Assembly (NCBI GenBank): GCA_022766365.1
Contig: JALENW010000020.1
Location: 1-60,882 of the forward strand
Direction of reading: 5' to 3'
Source of the DNA: Clostridiales bacterium
GTDB lineage: Bacteria > Bacillota > Clostridia > Peptostreptococcales > Anaerovoracaceae
DNA length: 60,882 nt
Position numbers and translations under genes: made by a program. The notes below the pieces were generated by a model, which ran no database searches, was not told the origin of the DNA, and saw only the letters and a program-made list of their open reading frames with translations. Below, one piece after another: positions 34,899 through 44,014 of the stretch; positions within the stretch are counted from its first letter, which is position 1; the number at the start of each line of letters is the position of its first letter.

Positions 34899-37800
34899 AT
34901 GGAATATTTTAAAAAATTGATTGAAGAGAAGAAGTTAAGAGGAAATGCAAAAACTCCACGATACGGAATCAGAAAACTATCGGTGGGGTTGGTTTCGTGT
35001 GTGATAGGATACATGATTTTCTTCGCACCGGCACCGGTAAGTGCAGAGAGCGTAAGTGCGGATACAAACGCAAATTTGGAAATTGTGTCTGTACAGGATA
35101 AACAGACGGAGATTGCTACAAGTCCTGCCAAGGAAGAAAATACGGCAGAGGCCGCTGACACCGAGAGTGCTGCTACAGATTCAACTGAAAAAACAACAGA
35201 GACTGTTGATAATGCTGAACCGTCTCAAGAAGAAGCAACGCCTACAGCAAAGCCACGGGCAAAAAGAGCCGCTTCATCCGGTGGGCTTGGGTTTTATAAT
35301 GTAAATAATGATGTTCATTATGATATCGTTGGGGAGAAAGACGGAGACCTGGATTATGGAAGAACGGACTATGTGAAAACCGATTCAAACGGAGATATTC
35401 ATCTGAATGTAAGTAAATGGGCCAATGGATCAACTGGTTGGGGATATACTGAAAATGGCCCATATAATGGAAGATATATACTGAATTTTTTCAAGGAAGA
35501 ATTTTACAGCCAGATTCAATCAATTGAAGTTAATGGTGTACAGTTTGAAAGCGAGTCAGGGGGAGCACTGTGGAAGGTTCCCATCAACACTCAAACTTTC
35601 AAGTCAGGTTCAATCGGGATAATCACCAATGATGATGTTGTTATCAAGCTTAAGAATGGAAAAACTTTGGACAGTTTAGGCCTGGCAAAGGAAAAGATCA
35701 GCTTTACTACTCTTTGGGTTCGAGGCGACGGATACTCTGATGTCGGCGGACATGATAACGGCTTTATCTTAAAAGATAATCCTAACATACCCGAGCTGCC
35801 TATAAATCCGGCAGATGGGAATGACTCCTACCTTGGCAAAGGAATGAATGAACTAGGTTCTGACGGGACAAAATCCAAGGATGGTAATTTTACAGAAGGA
35901 GCTATGACAAAGGTTGTCCTTTATGATGCAAAGGAAAAGGTAATCAAGTCAGTTGTTTCTTTTAAACCGGATCAGAACTTTCTTCAAGCAAACAGCGGGT
36001 GGGTGCTTTATGTAAACGATGCGATTCCTAAGGAATTGCTTCCATATATTGATACCACCGATGTCAGACTTGGTGTGTCGGATCCACAGGGCAATTTCAT
36101 AATAGATGCACCGTTGAATATAGTTGTTGATGAAAATGGAAACGGAATAATCTCAACTAAGGATACTCCTGAAATCAGCATAGCAGACGGGGGAGATTGG
36201 GCTAAGGCAAAATCTGTAAGGGACATCCTCGACAAAAAAGTATTTTTAGGCGTACTTGGACAGAGAAGATCCTATACCATACAGTATCGCCTGAAAGATA
36301 ATGTTACGAATACTGATTTTGCAAAAAAGCTAAATGAGTTTATACAGCAAAATAATAGCCAGATGACGTTTGAATCATGGTTAGAGGCGGATTTTGTAGA
36401 TGACACTAATGTATTTAAAGAAATTATAAAGCCGGATGGCGGACAGCCTAACAAGAGACTTCAGAATTCATATGCAAACGCATTTTTGGAAGTTCTGGAT
36501 TCCGACCGTGACGGTTTGGTGGACTTTGTTGAGGACGAAATAGGCACTAATAAGTTTGACGTGGATACGGACAAAGACGGAGTCCCTGATAATCTTGAGG
36601 TTCTTGAGCACAAGACCGATCCTCTGGATGCCGGATCATACTTAGTGAGCAAGCCTGAACCGGATACTGAAAAGATATATGCTGACAAAGATGACCAGCA
36701 TATAACGGGATCGGTACCTAAGATAAAGTATAATCATCCTGACAATAACAGCCTCGTACTAAAGGCAACTAATCCGGATGCAGGCAATGTAATAGTGAGA
36801 GCTTACAAATATGTAGATGGGGATAACGACTACTCGGATAATGAAGTAAAAGGAGAGGTTACAATCCCTTATGAAGAATTGGAAAACGGTTCTTTTGATA
36901 TCCCTGTGAACTCGGGGACATTCGTAGCAGGAGATAAGGTTGTAGTTGTGGCATATTCTCCGGACGGAGAGCACCCTGTATCTTCCGAAACCTATGTGGA
37001 TGTTGTTGCAACGACACCTTTGGAGATTAACAAGATCGAAAATCAAGTAGTTAAAGAGGGTGAGGCAATCAAGGATATCTCTGTTGTTAGCAATAAGGAG
37101 GTTTTCTTTGAGGCCGAAGGCTTACCGGAGGGTGTTGAGCTGGAAGGAGGAAATCCTAAAAATCCTGTATACAATATTACCATCAAAGGTACGCCTAAAA
37201 TTACCGACTGGAAACCGGGAGAAAAAGAGAGGGTATTTGAAGTAACTGTTACCGCTAATGATGCAGAGGATTACAATATCAAAAAATCCACAAGCTTTAC
37301 GATCACCGTTAAGAAAGCTGATGTCCCTGCACCGGGAGTAGAAATCTCCAAGGATGCGCAGACAGTAATAGATAAACATCCGATTACAGATGTTTTGATC
37401 ACTCCTGAGGATCCGAAGGCAACGGTAAGCATAGACGGTGAGCTGCCTGCCGGAGTAAGGTATGATGAAGCAGGAAAGAAGATAACCGGAACTCCCGATA
37501 TAACAAACTGGGGAGGAAAGGAAGATGAAGAAAGGGATTATACTGTAACCGTGCAGGTAAAGAATGAGGACGGATCACTTGTAAATAAACCTGTTACTAT
37601 CAAAGTGCAAAGGGATACAGACAAGGACGGAATCCCAGATGTAGACGATCCGGACGATGATGACGACGGAATACCTGATAAAGATGATAATAATCCAAAG
37701 GTATTTGACGCTCTTGATGTAACAGTAACAAACCCAACGGATAAGGCAATAGAAGGAAAACCTATCAAGACAGAGAAGGTAGTAACACCAAACAAGCCTA

Positions 37801-38609
37801 ATTCGACAATCACATCAACTGAAACCAACGGACTGAGTGTAGATAAAGATGGAAACATCACAGGAACACCAACAGTAGACGATTGGGGAAATGATGAGGA
37901 GAAAGAGGTTAAGATACCTGTAACAGTAAATCACGGTAAGGAAGAAAAGACTGTAGAAGTAACAGTAACAGTGCAAAGGGATACAGACAAGGACGGAATC
38001 CCAGATGTAGATGATCCGGACGATGATGACGATGGAATACCTGACACTGAGGAAATCAATAAGGGTTCTGATCCAAAAGATCCTAACTCAATTCCACAGA
38101 CGGAGATAATTGTTCCGCCAACAGTAGAAGATATCGAAAATCAGACAGTGGTAGAAGGCAATGCCATCACACCTGTGACACCAAAAGTTACAGAGGGCTC
38201 TAAAGTAACAGTAGACGGATTAGGAAACGGTTTAGTCTTTGAAAACGGAACAATTCAGGGAACACCAAGTGTAGACTGGAATGGAGCAGAAGAAAGAAAA
38301 GATATCACAATCACAGTCAAAGCAGAAAAGGACGGAGCAACAACAAGCAAAACTTTTGTGGTTACCATACTGAGAAAGACTGGTGGAGAAGGAACTAAGG
38401 ATACTAATTTAACACAAAATGATTCCGGTTCAACCGACTCCAATGTGATTCTAACTAATAGTTCTGTTAATAAGCTTGGTGATTCACCAAAAACAGGTGA
38501 TGAATCTCGAACCGGTCTATATGGACTTTTAGCATCATTAGCCGCAAGCATATTGCTACTTCTTGGCAAAAAAGAAAAGAAGCAGGAGACAAGTAAGATT
38601 AATGAGTAA
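34899..38609 (+). CDS. YSIRK-type, LPXTG-like wall-anchored surface protein with Ig-like and calcium-binding repeats
   Basis: This 1236-residue protein has a YSIRK-class signal peptide (YGIRKLSVGLVSC at 22-34, cleavage near AEA/SAES ~50), then an Ala/Glu/Thr-rich linker to about 125 ending in basic KPRAKRA. A folded N-terminal region of about 390 residues that I do not recognise follows. A thrombospondin type 3-like Asp-rich segment lies at about 528-560 (DSDRDGLVDFVED, DTDKDGVPDN). Next are four putative Ig-like (He_PIG/Rib-like) repeats at about 705-1150, alternating with two more TSP3-like DTDKDGIPDVDDPDDDDDG segments. The sorting signal is SPKTG at 1196-1200, a hydrophobic stretch and KKEKK. 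The anchor motif is SPKTG rather than LPXTG. No sortase is in the window. A host adhesin is the likely role (inference). The SD AGGAGA precedes the ATG. Confidence 0.9.
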   Translation: MEYFKKLIEEKKLRGNAKTPRYGIRKLSVGLVSCVIGYMIFFAPAPVSAESVSADTNANLEIVSVQDKQTEIATSPAKEENTAEAADTESAATDSTEKTTETVDNAEPSQEEATPTAKPRAKRAASSGGLGFYNVNNDVHYDIVGEKDGDLDYGRTDYVKTDSNGDIHLNVSKWANGSTGWGYTENGPYNGRYILNFFKEEFYSQIQSIEVNGVQFESESGGALWKVPINTQTFKSGSIGIITNDDVVIKLKNGKTLDSLGLAKEKISFTTLWVRGDGYSDVGGHDNGFILKDNPNIPELPINPADGNDSYLGKGMNELGSDGTKSKDGNFTEGAMTKVVLYDAKEKVIKSVVSFKPDQNFLQANSGWVLYVNDAIPKELLPYIDTTDVRLGVSDPQGNFIIDAPLNIVVDENGNGIISTKDTPEISIADGGDWAKAKSVRDILDKKVFLGVLGQRRSYTIQYRLKDNVTNTDFAKKLNEFIQQNNSQMTFESWLEADFVDDTNVFKEIIKPDGGQPNKRLQNSYANAFLEVLDSDRDGLVDFVEDEIGTNKFDVDTDKDGVPDNLEVLEHKTDPLDAGSYLVSKPEPDTEKIYADKDDQHITGSVPKIKYNHPDNNSLVLKATNPDAGNVIVRAYKYVDGDNDYSDNEVKGEVTIPYEELENGSFDIPVNSGTFVAGDKVVVVAYSPDGEHPVSSETYVDVVATTPLEINKIENQVVKEGEAIKDISVVSNKEVFFEAEGLPEGVELEGGNPKNPVYNITIKGTPKITDWKPGEKERVFEVTVTANDAEDYNIKKSTSFTITVKKADVPAPGVEISKDAQTVIDKHPITDVLITPEDPKATVSIDGELPAGVRYDEAGKKITGTPDITNWGGKEDEERDYTVTVQVKNEDGSLVNKPVTIKVQRDTDKDGIPDVDDPDDDDDGIPDKDDNNPKVFDALDVTVTNPTDKAIEGKPIKTEKVVTPNKPNSTITSTETNGLSVDKDGNITGTPTVDDWGNDEEKEVKIPVTVNHGKEEKTVEVTVTVQRDTDKDGIPDVDDPDDDDDGIPDTEEINKGSDPKDPNSIPQTEIIVPPTVEDIENQTVVEGNAITPVTPKVTEGSKVTVDGLGNGLVFENGTIQGTPSVDWNGAEERKDITITVKAEKDGATTSKTFVVTILRKTGGEGTKDTNLTQNDSGSTDSNVILTNSSVNKLGDSPKTGDESRTGLYGLLASLAASILLLLGKKEKKQETSKINE
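37605..37679 (+). repeat. 75-bp direct repeat, copy 1 (TSP3-like segment)
   Basis: Nearly identical to 37971-38045, with two synonymous changes seen (GAC/GAT). Both encode VQRDTDKDGIPDVDD and the following Asp run. High DNA identity suggests recent duplication or gene conversion. Confidence 0.85.
37971..38045 (+). repeat. 75-bp direct repeat, copy 2 (TSP3-like segment)
   Basis: Second copy of the repeat at 37605-37679, 366 bp away in the same frame. Recombination between the copies would remove or add one Ig-like unit without breaking the frame, so length variation between strains is plausible. Confidence 0.85.
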
Positions 38610-38842
38610 TTGATTCTCATTGGTAATAATGCTGATGAGCTGCTGGAGATGAACTCATTGTACCGGGAAACATGTCATACTATCCTGTTGTCTGCACATT
38701 TAAAGTTACCATAGGTAACTGGTGTGAACTCGAATGACTGATAGGTTTTGAGAGAATTAAGGCAATATGATATCTGATTTGATATGAAAAATACAACTGA
38801 ATACAGGAAAAACAATATTGTGACGATATAATATTGTTTGCT

Positions 38843-38884
38843 GAGAGGACCTTTACACCATTGTGTAGAGGTCCTCTTTTTTAG
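38843..38884 (+). terminator. Strong terminator downstream of the adhesin gene
   Basis: GAGGACCT-T-TACAC pairs with GTGTA-G-AGGTCCTC over a CATT loop, followed by TTTTTT. An additional AACAATAT/ATATTGTT hairpin lies just upstream (38812-38839). Confidence 0.85.
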
Positions 38885-38984
38885 GATTTTATTATGTTAA
38901 AAAGTGATGCCAGCATGGATTTTCAATTTATATAGCTTTTAATCCATACTTTTTGTCCGGCATTTATCTTATTTCAAAAAAATA

Positions 38985-39026
38985 AAAACGCTATACCAAT
39001 TGGAATTCCAATTGACACGGCGTTTT
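38985..39026. terminator. 18-bp palindrome nested in a bidirectional terminator-like hairpin
   Basis: Outer arms AAAACGC (38985-38991) and GCGTTTT (39020-39026) enclose a self-complementary 18-mer centred on GGAATTCC (38997-39014). The A-rich left side and T-rich right side allow termination from both strands. Confidence 0.55.
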
Positions 39027-39080
39027 GTACCGACAAGTTTTGTCATATATATCAAACTTGGGAGATTTTCATTGAAAGCA

Positions 39081-39104
39081 AAATCCCACAAAAACGTGGG
39101 ATTT
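39081..39104. terminator. Hairpin downstream of spoVG
   Basis: AAATCCCAC and GTGGGATTT form a perfect 9-bp stem with loop AAAAAC. It could terminate the minus-strand purR-spoVG transcript; the T run on that strand is short. Confidence 0.45.
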
Positions 39105-39226
39105 CAATTTTTGGTATCAAGTTCCTCCGTCCAAGACATAAGCAGGTGAACGAATAGAACTGAGCATTAAATTTAATGACTCATTAAATCATCAGATTAC
39201 AATGTATCATTTGAAAGATTATAACA

Positions 39227-39538
39227 TTACTCGGAATCTTCAAAAGAGTCATCGATGGATTCGGAATTAATCTCTTCTGACTGTAACTCCTTCTCATAGG
39301 CGTCAAGTATGATATCTTTGATCATGTTTCTCGTTTCAGATGTCAGTGGGTGAGCAATGTCTCTAAATTCACCTTTTTCGCCGACCTTTTTGCTCGGCAT
39401 TGCAATGAACAAGTGATCTGCTCCCTGGATAACTTTGATATCGTGTACAACAAAAACGTTATCAATCGTCATTGAAACAACAGCCTTCATTCTGCCTTCG
39501 CTGGCAACTTTTCGTACTCTAACATCAGTAATTTGCAC
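39227..39538 (-). CDS. spoVG: Septation regulator SpoVG
   Basis: SpoVG is a small nucleic-acid-binding regulator of septation, sporulation and virulence genes in Firmicutes. The 103 residues show the family core: [37 protein letters not shown] and [10 protein letters not shown]-like [23 protein letters not shown], ending in an acidic tail ([12 protein letters not shown]). It lies downstream of purR on the same strand (84-base gap). B. subtilis has purR-yabJ-spoVG-glmU in one direction; here yabJ is missing and the purR-spoVG pair is inverted relative to the glmU-type gene. Confidence 0.95.
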   Translation of the reverse strand: MQITDVRVRKVASEGRMKAVVSMTIDNVFVVHDIKVIQGADHLFIAMPSKKVGEKGEFRDIAHPLTSETRNMIKDIILDAYEKELQSEEINSESIDDSFEDSE

Positions 39539-39622
39539 TTATCTACACATTCCTTTCTTGGCATATAGCCTCTCTACTTGAGTATAGTATAATACCAACC
39601 TGATGTTAATGCAAGTACAGTG

Positions 39623-40432
39623 TTAAAAAATGTTAACATTTGGTAATATGTCAATCGATTTTGAATTGTCATTTACATCGTTTAACGTTACAAGATGCAT
39701 ATAGGAATCAATTTTTTTCATTTCAGGGGTTGCACTTACTATTGCAAGCCCGGTTGCAACAGCATCAATGTCAAATTCTTCCAGAATTTCCCAAATTCCT
39801 TTAATGCTACCTCCTCCACGCATAAAATCATCTATTACTATTGCCTTGGTTCCATAGGTGACAGCTCTCTTTGCGATGGACATCTTCTGTACTCTTTGAT
39901 CCGGTCCGGAAAAATAGTTGATGCTCACTGTAGAACCTTCGGAAAACTTCGGCTCTCTCCTTATAATCACAAGGGGTAAGTTCAGCATATATGCCACCAT
40001 CGAAGCAAGAGGTATTCCCTTTGTTTCTACGGTAACCACATAATTCGATTCGAGATCTTTAAATTTTGTTACAAATATTCTGGCTAAATCTCTGACAAAT
40101 GCAACATCGTACATTATGTCGGAGGTGTATAAGAATCCTCCTCCAAGGATTCTTCCCGGATCGTTCAGTCTCTCACAGAACATTTTCTGGATAATCTCAG
40201 CTTCAAAGGGGGAAATAGTCGGAACAAATTTTACACCACCGGAGGGGCCCGTAATAGTAATTATTTCTCCTTGGTTGGATTCGGACAAAGCCTGAGCTGC
40301 AAAAGAAACATCTTCACTGGCGGTTGCCTTTGAAATTGCATACTTATCACAGAAATCTTGAAGCTTAAACAATACACTTGGTCTGCCGGATAAATCTTGA
40401 AGCATAGATGCTATTCTGATGGATCTTTTCAA
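39623..40432 (-). CDS. purR: Pur operon repressor PurR
   Basis: Firmicutes PurR represses purine synthesis genes and is released by PRPP. The 269-residue protein has an N-terminal winged helix (RIASMLQDLSGRP, FCDKYAISKATASEDV) and a C-terminal phosphoribosyltransferase-like domain. Its PRPP-binding motif is AIVIDDFMRGGGSIKG. It is divergent from murC and likely co-transcribed with spoVG. A possible PurBox-like sequence with central CGAA lies in its own promoter (see findings). Confidence 0.95.
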   Translation of the reverse strand: MKRSIRIASMLQDLSGRPSVLFKLQDFCDKYAISKATASEDVSFAAQALSESNQGEIITITGPSGGVKFVPTISPFEAEIIQKMFCERLNDPGRILGGGFLYTSDIMYDVAFVRDLARIFVTKFKDLESNYVVTVETKGIPLASMVAYMLNLPLVIIRREPKFSEGSTVSINYFSGPDQRVQKMSIAKRAVTYGTKAIVIDDFMRGGGSIKGIWEILEEFDIDAVATGLAIVSATPEMKKIDSYMHLVTLNDVNDNSKSIDILPNVNIF

Positions 40433-40528
40433 TTATATACCTCCCGATTTGTTTGCGCATAGATCTGAAAGTTCAATGGATATTCTTTAAATGAATACCC
40501 TCTAATGCTATCACAAAAATCTAAGGCT

Positions 40529-40558
40529 ATCATAGAATAAATCGAATAATTTTGTCAA
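40529..40558 (-). promoter_or_regulatory. Promoter of purR-spoVG
   Basis: On the minus strand, TTGACA (40553-40558), an 18-base spacer and TATGAT (40529-40534) lie about 97 bases before the purR start. Confidence 0.6.
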
Positions 40559-40666
40559 CAGGGTTTATTTATCGAGAGCGTTTTATAATATGTAGCGTGT
40601 AATTTGACAACCATGACATCAAAATTTAAAAACAAATTAAAATAATGGAAAACAAACCTGCATATA

Positions 40667-40675
40667 TGCTATAAT
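40667..40675 (+). promoter_or_regulatory. Extended -10 promoter of murC
   Basis: TGCTATAAT, with TATAAT at 40670-40675, lies 35 bases before the murC start. No strong -35 is seen. Confidence 0.55.
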
Positions 40676-40709
40676 AGTTCTATCAAGACAGTAATTTTGG
40701 AGGAGAAAG

Positions 40710-42089
40710 TTGACTGATATAAGATTATCTGACTATAAGAATATACACTGTATTGGAATCGGAGGCGTTGGGGTTTCTGCGATAGCTTCAATTCTTCTGG
40801 CGAGGGGAGATAGGGTTTCCGGCTCCGATATGAATGAAAACGAAATTATTAAGCACCTTCGAAAAGAGGGTGCAATCATATATCCGGACCATAGAAGGGA
40901 AAATGTGGAAGGGGCTGATTTGATTATTTACTCAGCGGCTATAGCTGATGAAAATCCTGAGCTTGTAAGAGCCAGGGAACTTGGTATACCGATGTATACA
41001 AGAGCTGAGATACTTGGCGTTCTGATGAAGGAATTCAAAGACTCAATTGCAATCAGCGGCACCCACGGAAAAACCACAACGACTTCTATGGTTTCTTTAA
41101 TTTTAGAGAAAGCAGGACTTGACCCGACGATTCTGGTGGGTGGCACCCTAAGAGAGATCGGCGGAAACGTAAAAGTCGGACGAAGCCAGTATTTTGTTAC
41201 TGAAGCCTGTGAGTACAGGGATAGTTTTTTGGAGCTGAAACCAAGGATTGAGGTGATTCTCAACATTGATTCAGATCATATGGACTATTTCAAGGATATA
41301 GAGCATATAGTGAGGTCGTTCAAAGCTTTCACCAGACAGGTGCCGGAAAACGGGATGATCATAGCATATGATGCCAATCCTTTTGTCAATCAGGTGCTGG
41401 AGGACATTCCAAACGCTATAACATACGGGTATGCTCAAGGCAGCACGTACTCCATCAGAGATGTGAAGTTTACTAAGGACGGAATGCCTAATTTTCACAT
41501 TTTTAAAGATGGAGAAAATCTTGGAGAAATGCAGCTCTCCATGCCGGGAGAACACAATATCTTAAACGCTACGGCAGCATTTGCCTGCTGTCATGAGTTG
41601 GGTGTCCCTCCTGAAACCATTATCAAGAATATGAGGGGATTTACGGGAACTCAGAGAAGATTCGATATCAAGGGCCTTACAGGAAAGGACGTGAAGATAA
41701 TTGACGATTATGCTCACCATCCGACGGAGATAAAGGCAACACTTGAGGCTGCAACCAAGATTCCCCACGGTAGGACGTGGACGATATTTCAGCCGCATAC
41801 ATATACCAGGACTCTCGCTCTATTTGATGAGTTTGCCAATGCATTCGAGAAGACTGACGTCTTAATCCTTACGGATATTTATGCTGCCAGGGAGAAGAAC
41901 ATATACAAAGTTTCTTCGGATAAACTGGCAGAGAGAATCAGGACAACCCATCCGGATAAGGATGTGAGATATATCAAAGAATTTCAAGAAATTGCCGATA
42001 CAGTCTGTAGGGAGGCTGAACCCGGCGATTTGGTTATCACAATGGGTGCGGGAGATGTGTTTAAAATCGGAAATATGATTTTAAAGTAA
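40710..42089 (+). CDS. murC: UDP-N-acetylmuramate-L-alanine ligase
   Basis: MurC adds L-alanine to UDP-MurNAc, the first step of the peptidoglycan stem peptide. The 459 residues show the N-terminal UDP-binding domain (IHCIGIGGVGVSAIASILLARG), the ATP loop AISGTHGKTTTTSM, the central domain VTEACEYRDSFLELKP and NIDSDHMDYF, and the C-terminal DDYAHHPTEIKATLEA with FQPHTYTRT. Mur-ligase lysine and histidine sites are intact. The TTG start at 40710 is supported by the SD GGAGGAG at 40699-40705. It is followed 20 bases later by the GlmU-type acetyltransferase. Confidence 0.95.
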   Translation: MTDIRLSDYKNIHCIGIGGVGVSAIASILLARGDRVSGSDMNENEIIKHLRKEGAIIYPDHRRENVEGADLIIYSAAIADENPELVRARELGIPMYTRAEILGVLMKEFKDSIAISGTHGKTTTTSMVSLILEKAGLDPTILVGGTLREIGGNVKVGRSQYFVTEACEYRDSFLELKPRIEVILNIDSDHMDYFKDIEHIVRSFKAFTRQVPENGMIIAYDANPFVNQVLEDIPNAITYGYAQGSTYSIRDVKFTKDGMPNFHIFKDGENLGEMQLSMPGEHNILNATAAFACCHELGVPPETIIKNMRGFTGTQRRFDIKGLTGKDVKIIDDYAHHPTEIKATLEAATKIPHGRTWTIFQPHTYTRTLALFDEFANAFEKTDVLILTDIYAAREKNIYKVSSDKLAERIRTTHPDKDVRYIKEFQEIADTVCREAEPGDLVITMGAGDVFKIGNMILK

Positions 42090-42109
42090 AGAAGGAAGAA
42101 AAGTGACAG

Positions 42110-42811
42110 ATGAAGTACGAAGAATATCTGACTAAGAAGGAAGAGAATCGTAAGAGAATAGTTTCATATATGGAGACAGGTGTTGAATTTCTCGATATAG
42201 ACACAGTATGGATTGATCCCGGGGTAAAAATCGGTACGGGGACAGTCATTGAGCCATGTGTGCAGATAAGGGGAAGAACCTCAATCGGAGATAACTGTAT
42301 CATCGGTCAGAACAGCCGGATAGAGGACGGTGTTTTGTGCTCTGAAGTGAAGGTGATGTCCTCTGTAATACTCGACAGTTCTGTTGATGAAGGAACTTCC
42401 GTAGGTCCATTTGCATATATCAGACCCGGGAGTAAAGTCGGAAAGAATTGTAAAATCGGAGATTTTGTCGAGGTCAAAAATTCAACATTGGGTGATGGTA
42501 CTAAGGCCAGCCATTTGACATACATCGGAGATTCAGACCTTGGAGACAACATTAATCTTGGGTGTGGTGTTGTTTTTGTGAATTATGACGGTAAGAACAA
42601 GTATAGAAGCACTATAGATGATGGAGCCTTTATAGGGTGCAATACTAATATTGTCTCCCCCGTAACGGTTGGAAAAGGTGCGTATATAGCTGCCGGAACC
42701 ACTGTCACAAAGAACGTACCTGAGGATTCCCTATGTGTGGGAAGATCGAAGCAGAAAGTGATAGAGGGTTGGGCCAGGGAAAGAGGCCTATACAGAAAGA
42801 ATGACAAGTAA
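42110..42811 (+). CDS. Stand-alone GlmU acetyltransferase domain (left-handed beta-helix)
   Basis: The 233-residue protein equals the C-terminal half of GlmU, which acetylates glucosamine-1-phosphate with acetyl-CoA. After the linker helix (KKEENRKRIVSYMETGVEF) come hexapeptide repeats and all catalytic residues: R105, K123, H135, Y138, N158, Y159 and K164. These equal E. coli R333, K351, H363, Y366, N386, Y387 and K392 with a constant offset of 228. The first residue therefore falls exactly at the end of the missing uridyltransferase domain. The gene sits where glmU lies in Firmicutes (murC/spoVG region, before prs-pth-mfd). The uridyltransferase activity must come from another gene outside the window. 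No remnant of the missing half lies in the 20-base gap to murC, so this is not a fresh truncation. Confidence 0.9.
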   Translation: MKYEEYLTKKEENRKRIVSYMETGVEFLDIDTVWIDPGVKIGTGTVIEPCVQIRGRTSIGDNCIIGQNSRIEDGVLCSEVKVMSSVILDSSVDEGTSVGPFAYIRPGSKVGKNCKIGDFVEVKNSTLGDGTKASHLTYIGDSDLGDNINLGCGVVFVNYDGKNKYRSTIDDGAFIGCNTNIVSPVTVGKGAYIAAGTTVTKNVPEDSLCVGRSKQKVIEGWARERGLYRKNDK

Positions 42812-42993
42812 AAGGAGATAGGTGAAATTCCTGAGGTAAAGTAAACCTAAACTAAAAATGAATCAAGAGACAGAGCTAAAAGAATAAGTATAGCTTAAAA
42901 ATTTAACTTTATTGATTTATACAGATTTAATTTAAATATATAAATAAAAGGGAACTGTTCAAAGAGTATTTTAAGAAAGACGAGGTAGTATTA

Positions 42994-43944
42994 ATGAAGA
43001 GTGGCTCATTCTCAGAGTACAAGATTTTTACCGGCAATGCTCATCCACTTCTAGCGGAGGAAATCGCTTCCATCATGGGAAAACCCGTTGGAAAGTGTGA
43101 AGTCGCTCAGTTTAGTGATGGGGAGATTTCTCTGAATTTATGGGAATCTGTTCGAGGAGTTGATGTTTATATCGTTCAGTCAACATGTGATCCCGTAAAC
43201 GATAATCTGATGGAACTTTTGATTATGATCGATGCCATGAAGAGAGCTTCAGCCGGCAGAATCAATGCTGTAATACCATATTATGGCTATGCTCGCCAGG
43301 ACAGAAAGGCAAAAGCAAGAGATCCGATCACATCTAAACTTGTGGCAAACCTCATAGTTGCTGCCGGAGCAGATAGGGTGGTAACAATGGATCTCCATGC
43401 AAATCAGATTCAAGGATATTTCGACATTCCGGTGGATCATCTGGTAGGGATGCCGATTCTTGCAAAATATTTTAAAGAGAAAAACCTGGAAGATGTCGTG
43501 GTGGTTTCTCCTGACCATGGCAGTGTTACACGTGCAAGGAATATGGCAGAACTCCTTGATTGCCCGATTGCAATTGTCGATAAAAGAAGACCTGAGCCGA
43601 ACAAGAGTGAAATTATGAACATCATAGGCAACATAGATGGTAAGAATTGTATCATTCTTGATGATATGATAGATACTGCCGGGACTATATGCAACGCAGC
43701 AGCTGCTATTAAGAATTTGGGTGCCAAGGACGTATATGCTTGTGCGACTCATGCAGTGCTGTCAGGCCCTGCTGTTGAAAGACTTGATAAGTCGGTTATC
43801 AAAGAGGTTGTGCTTCTGGACACTATTCCTATTGCAGATGATCAGATGATAGATAAGTTTAAGACTTTATCTGTTGCACCTCTTTTTGCCGAGGCTATGA
43901 CCAGGATTTTTACAAACGGTTCTGTAAGCAAATTGTTCGTATAA
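42994..43944 (+). CDS. prs: Ribose-phosphate pyrophosphokinase (PRPP synthetase)
   Basis: Prs makes PRPP from ribose 5-phosphate and ATP for nucleotide, His and Trp synthesis. The 316 residues show [47 protein letters not shown], the divalent-metal segment [18 protein letters not shown] and the PRPP loop ([18 protein letters not shown]). Length is standard. It lies after the GlmU-type gene with a 182-base spacer and before pth. PRPP is also the effector of PurR encoded nearby. Confidence 0.96.
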   Translation: MKSGSFSEYKIFTGNAHPLLAEEIASIMGKPVGKCEVAQFSDGEISLNLWESVRGVDVYIVQSTCDPVNDNLMELLIMIDAMKRASAGRINAVIPYYGYARQDRKAKARDPITSKLVANLIVAAGADRVVTMDLHANQIQGYFDIPVDHLVGMPILAKYFKEKNLEDVVVVSPDHGSVTRARNMAELLDCPIAIVDKRRPEPNKSEIMNIIGNIDGKNCIILDDMIDTAGTICNAAAAIKNLGAKDVYACATHAVLSGPAVERLDKSVIKEVVLLDTIPIADDQMIDKFKTLSVAPLFAEAMTRIFTNGSVSKLFV

Positions 43945-44014
43945 TTTCTCCATAGAACCGGACTAGTGTTTCAATCAAAAAATAAGGGCAATTTTAAAGG
44001 AAGTAAAAACATAT

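Noticed and set aside
34631-35161. 176-codon minus-strand ORF across the adhesin start
   Set aside because: It is antisense to the strongly supported signal-peptide region of the adhesin and has no domain features.
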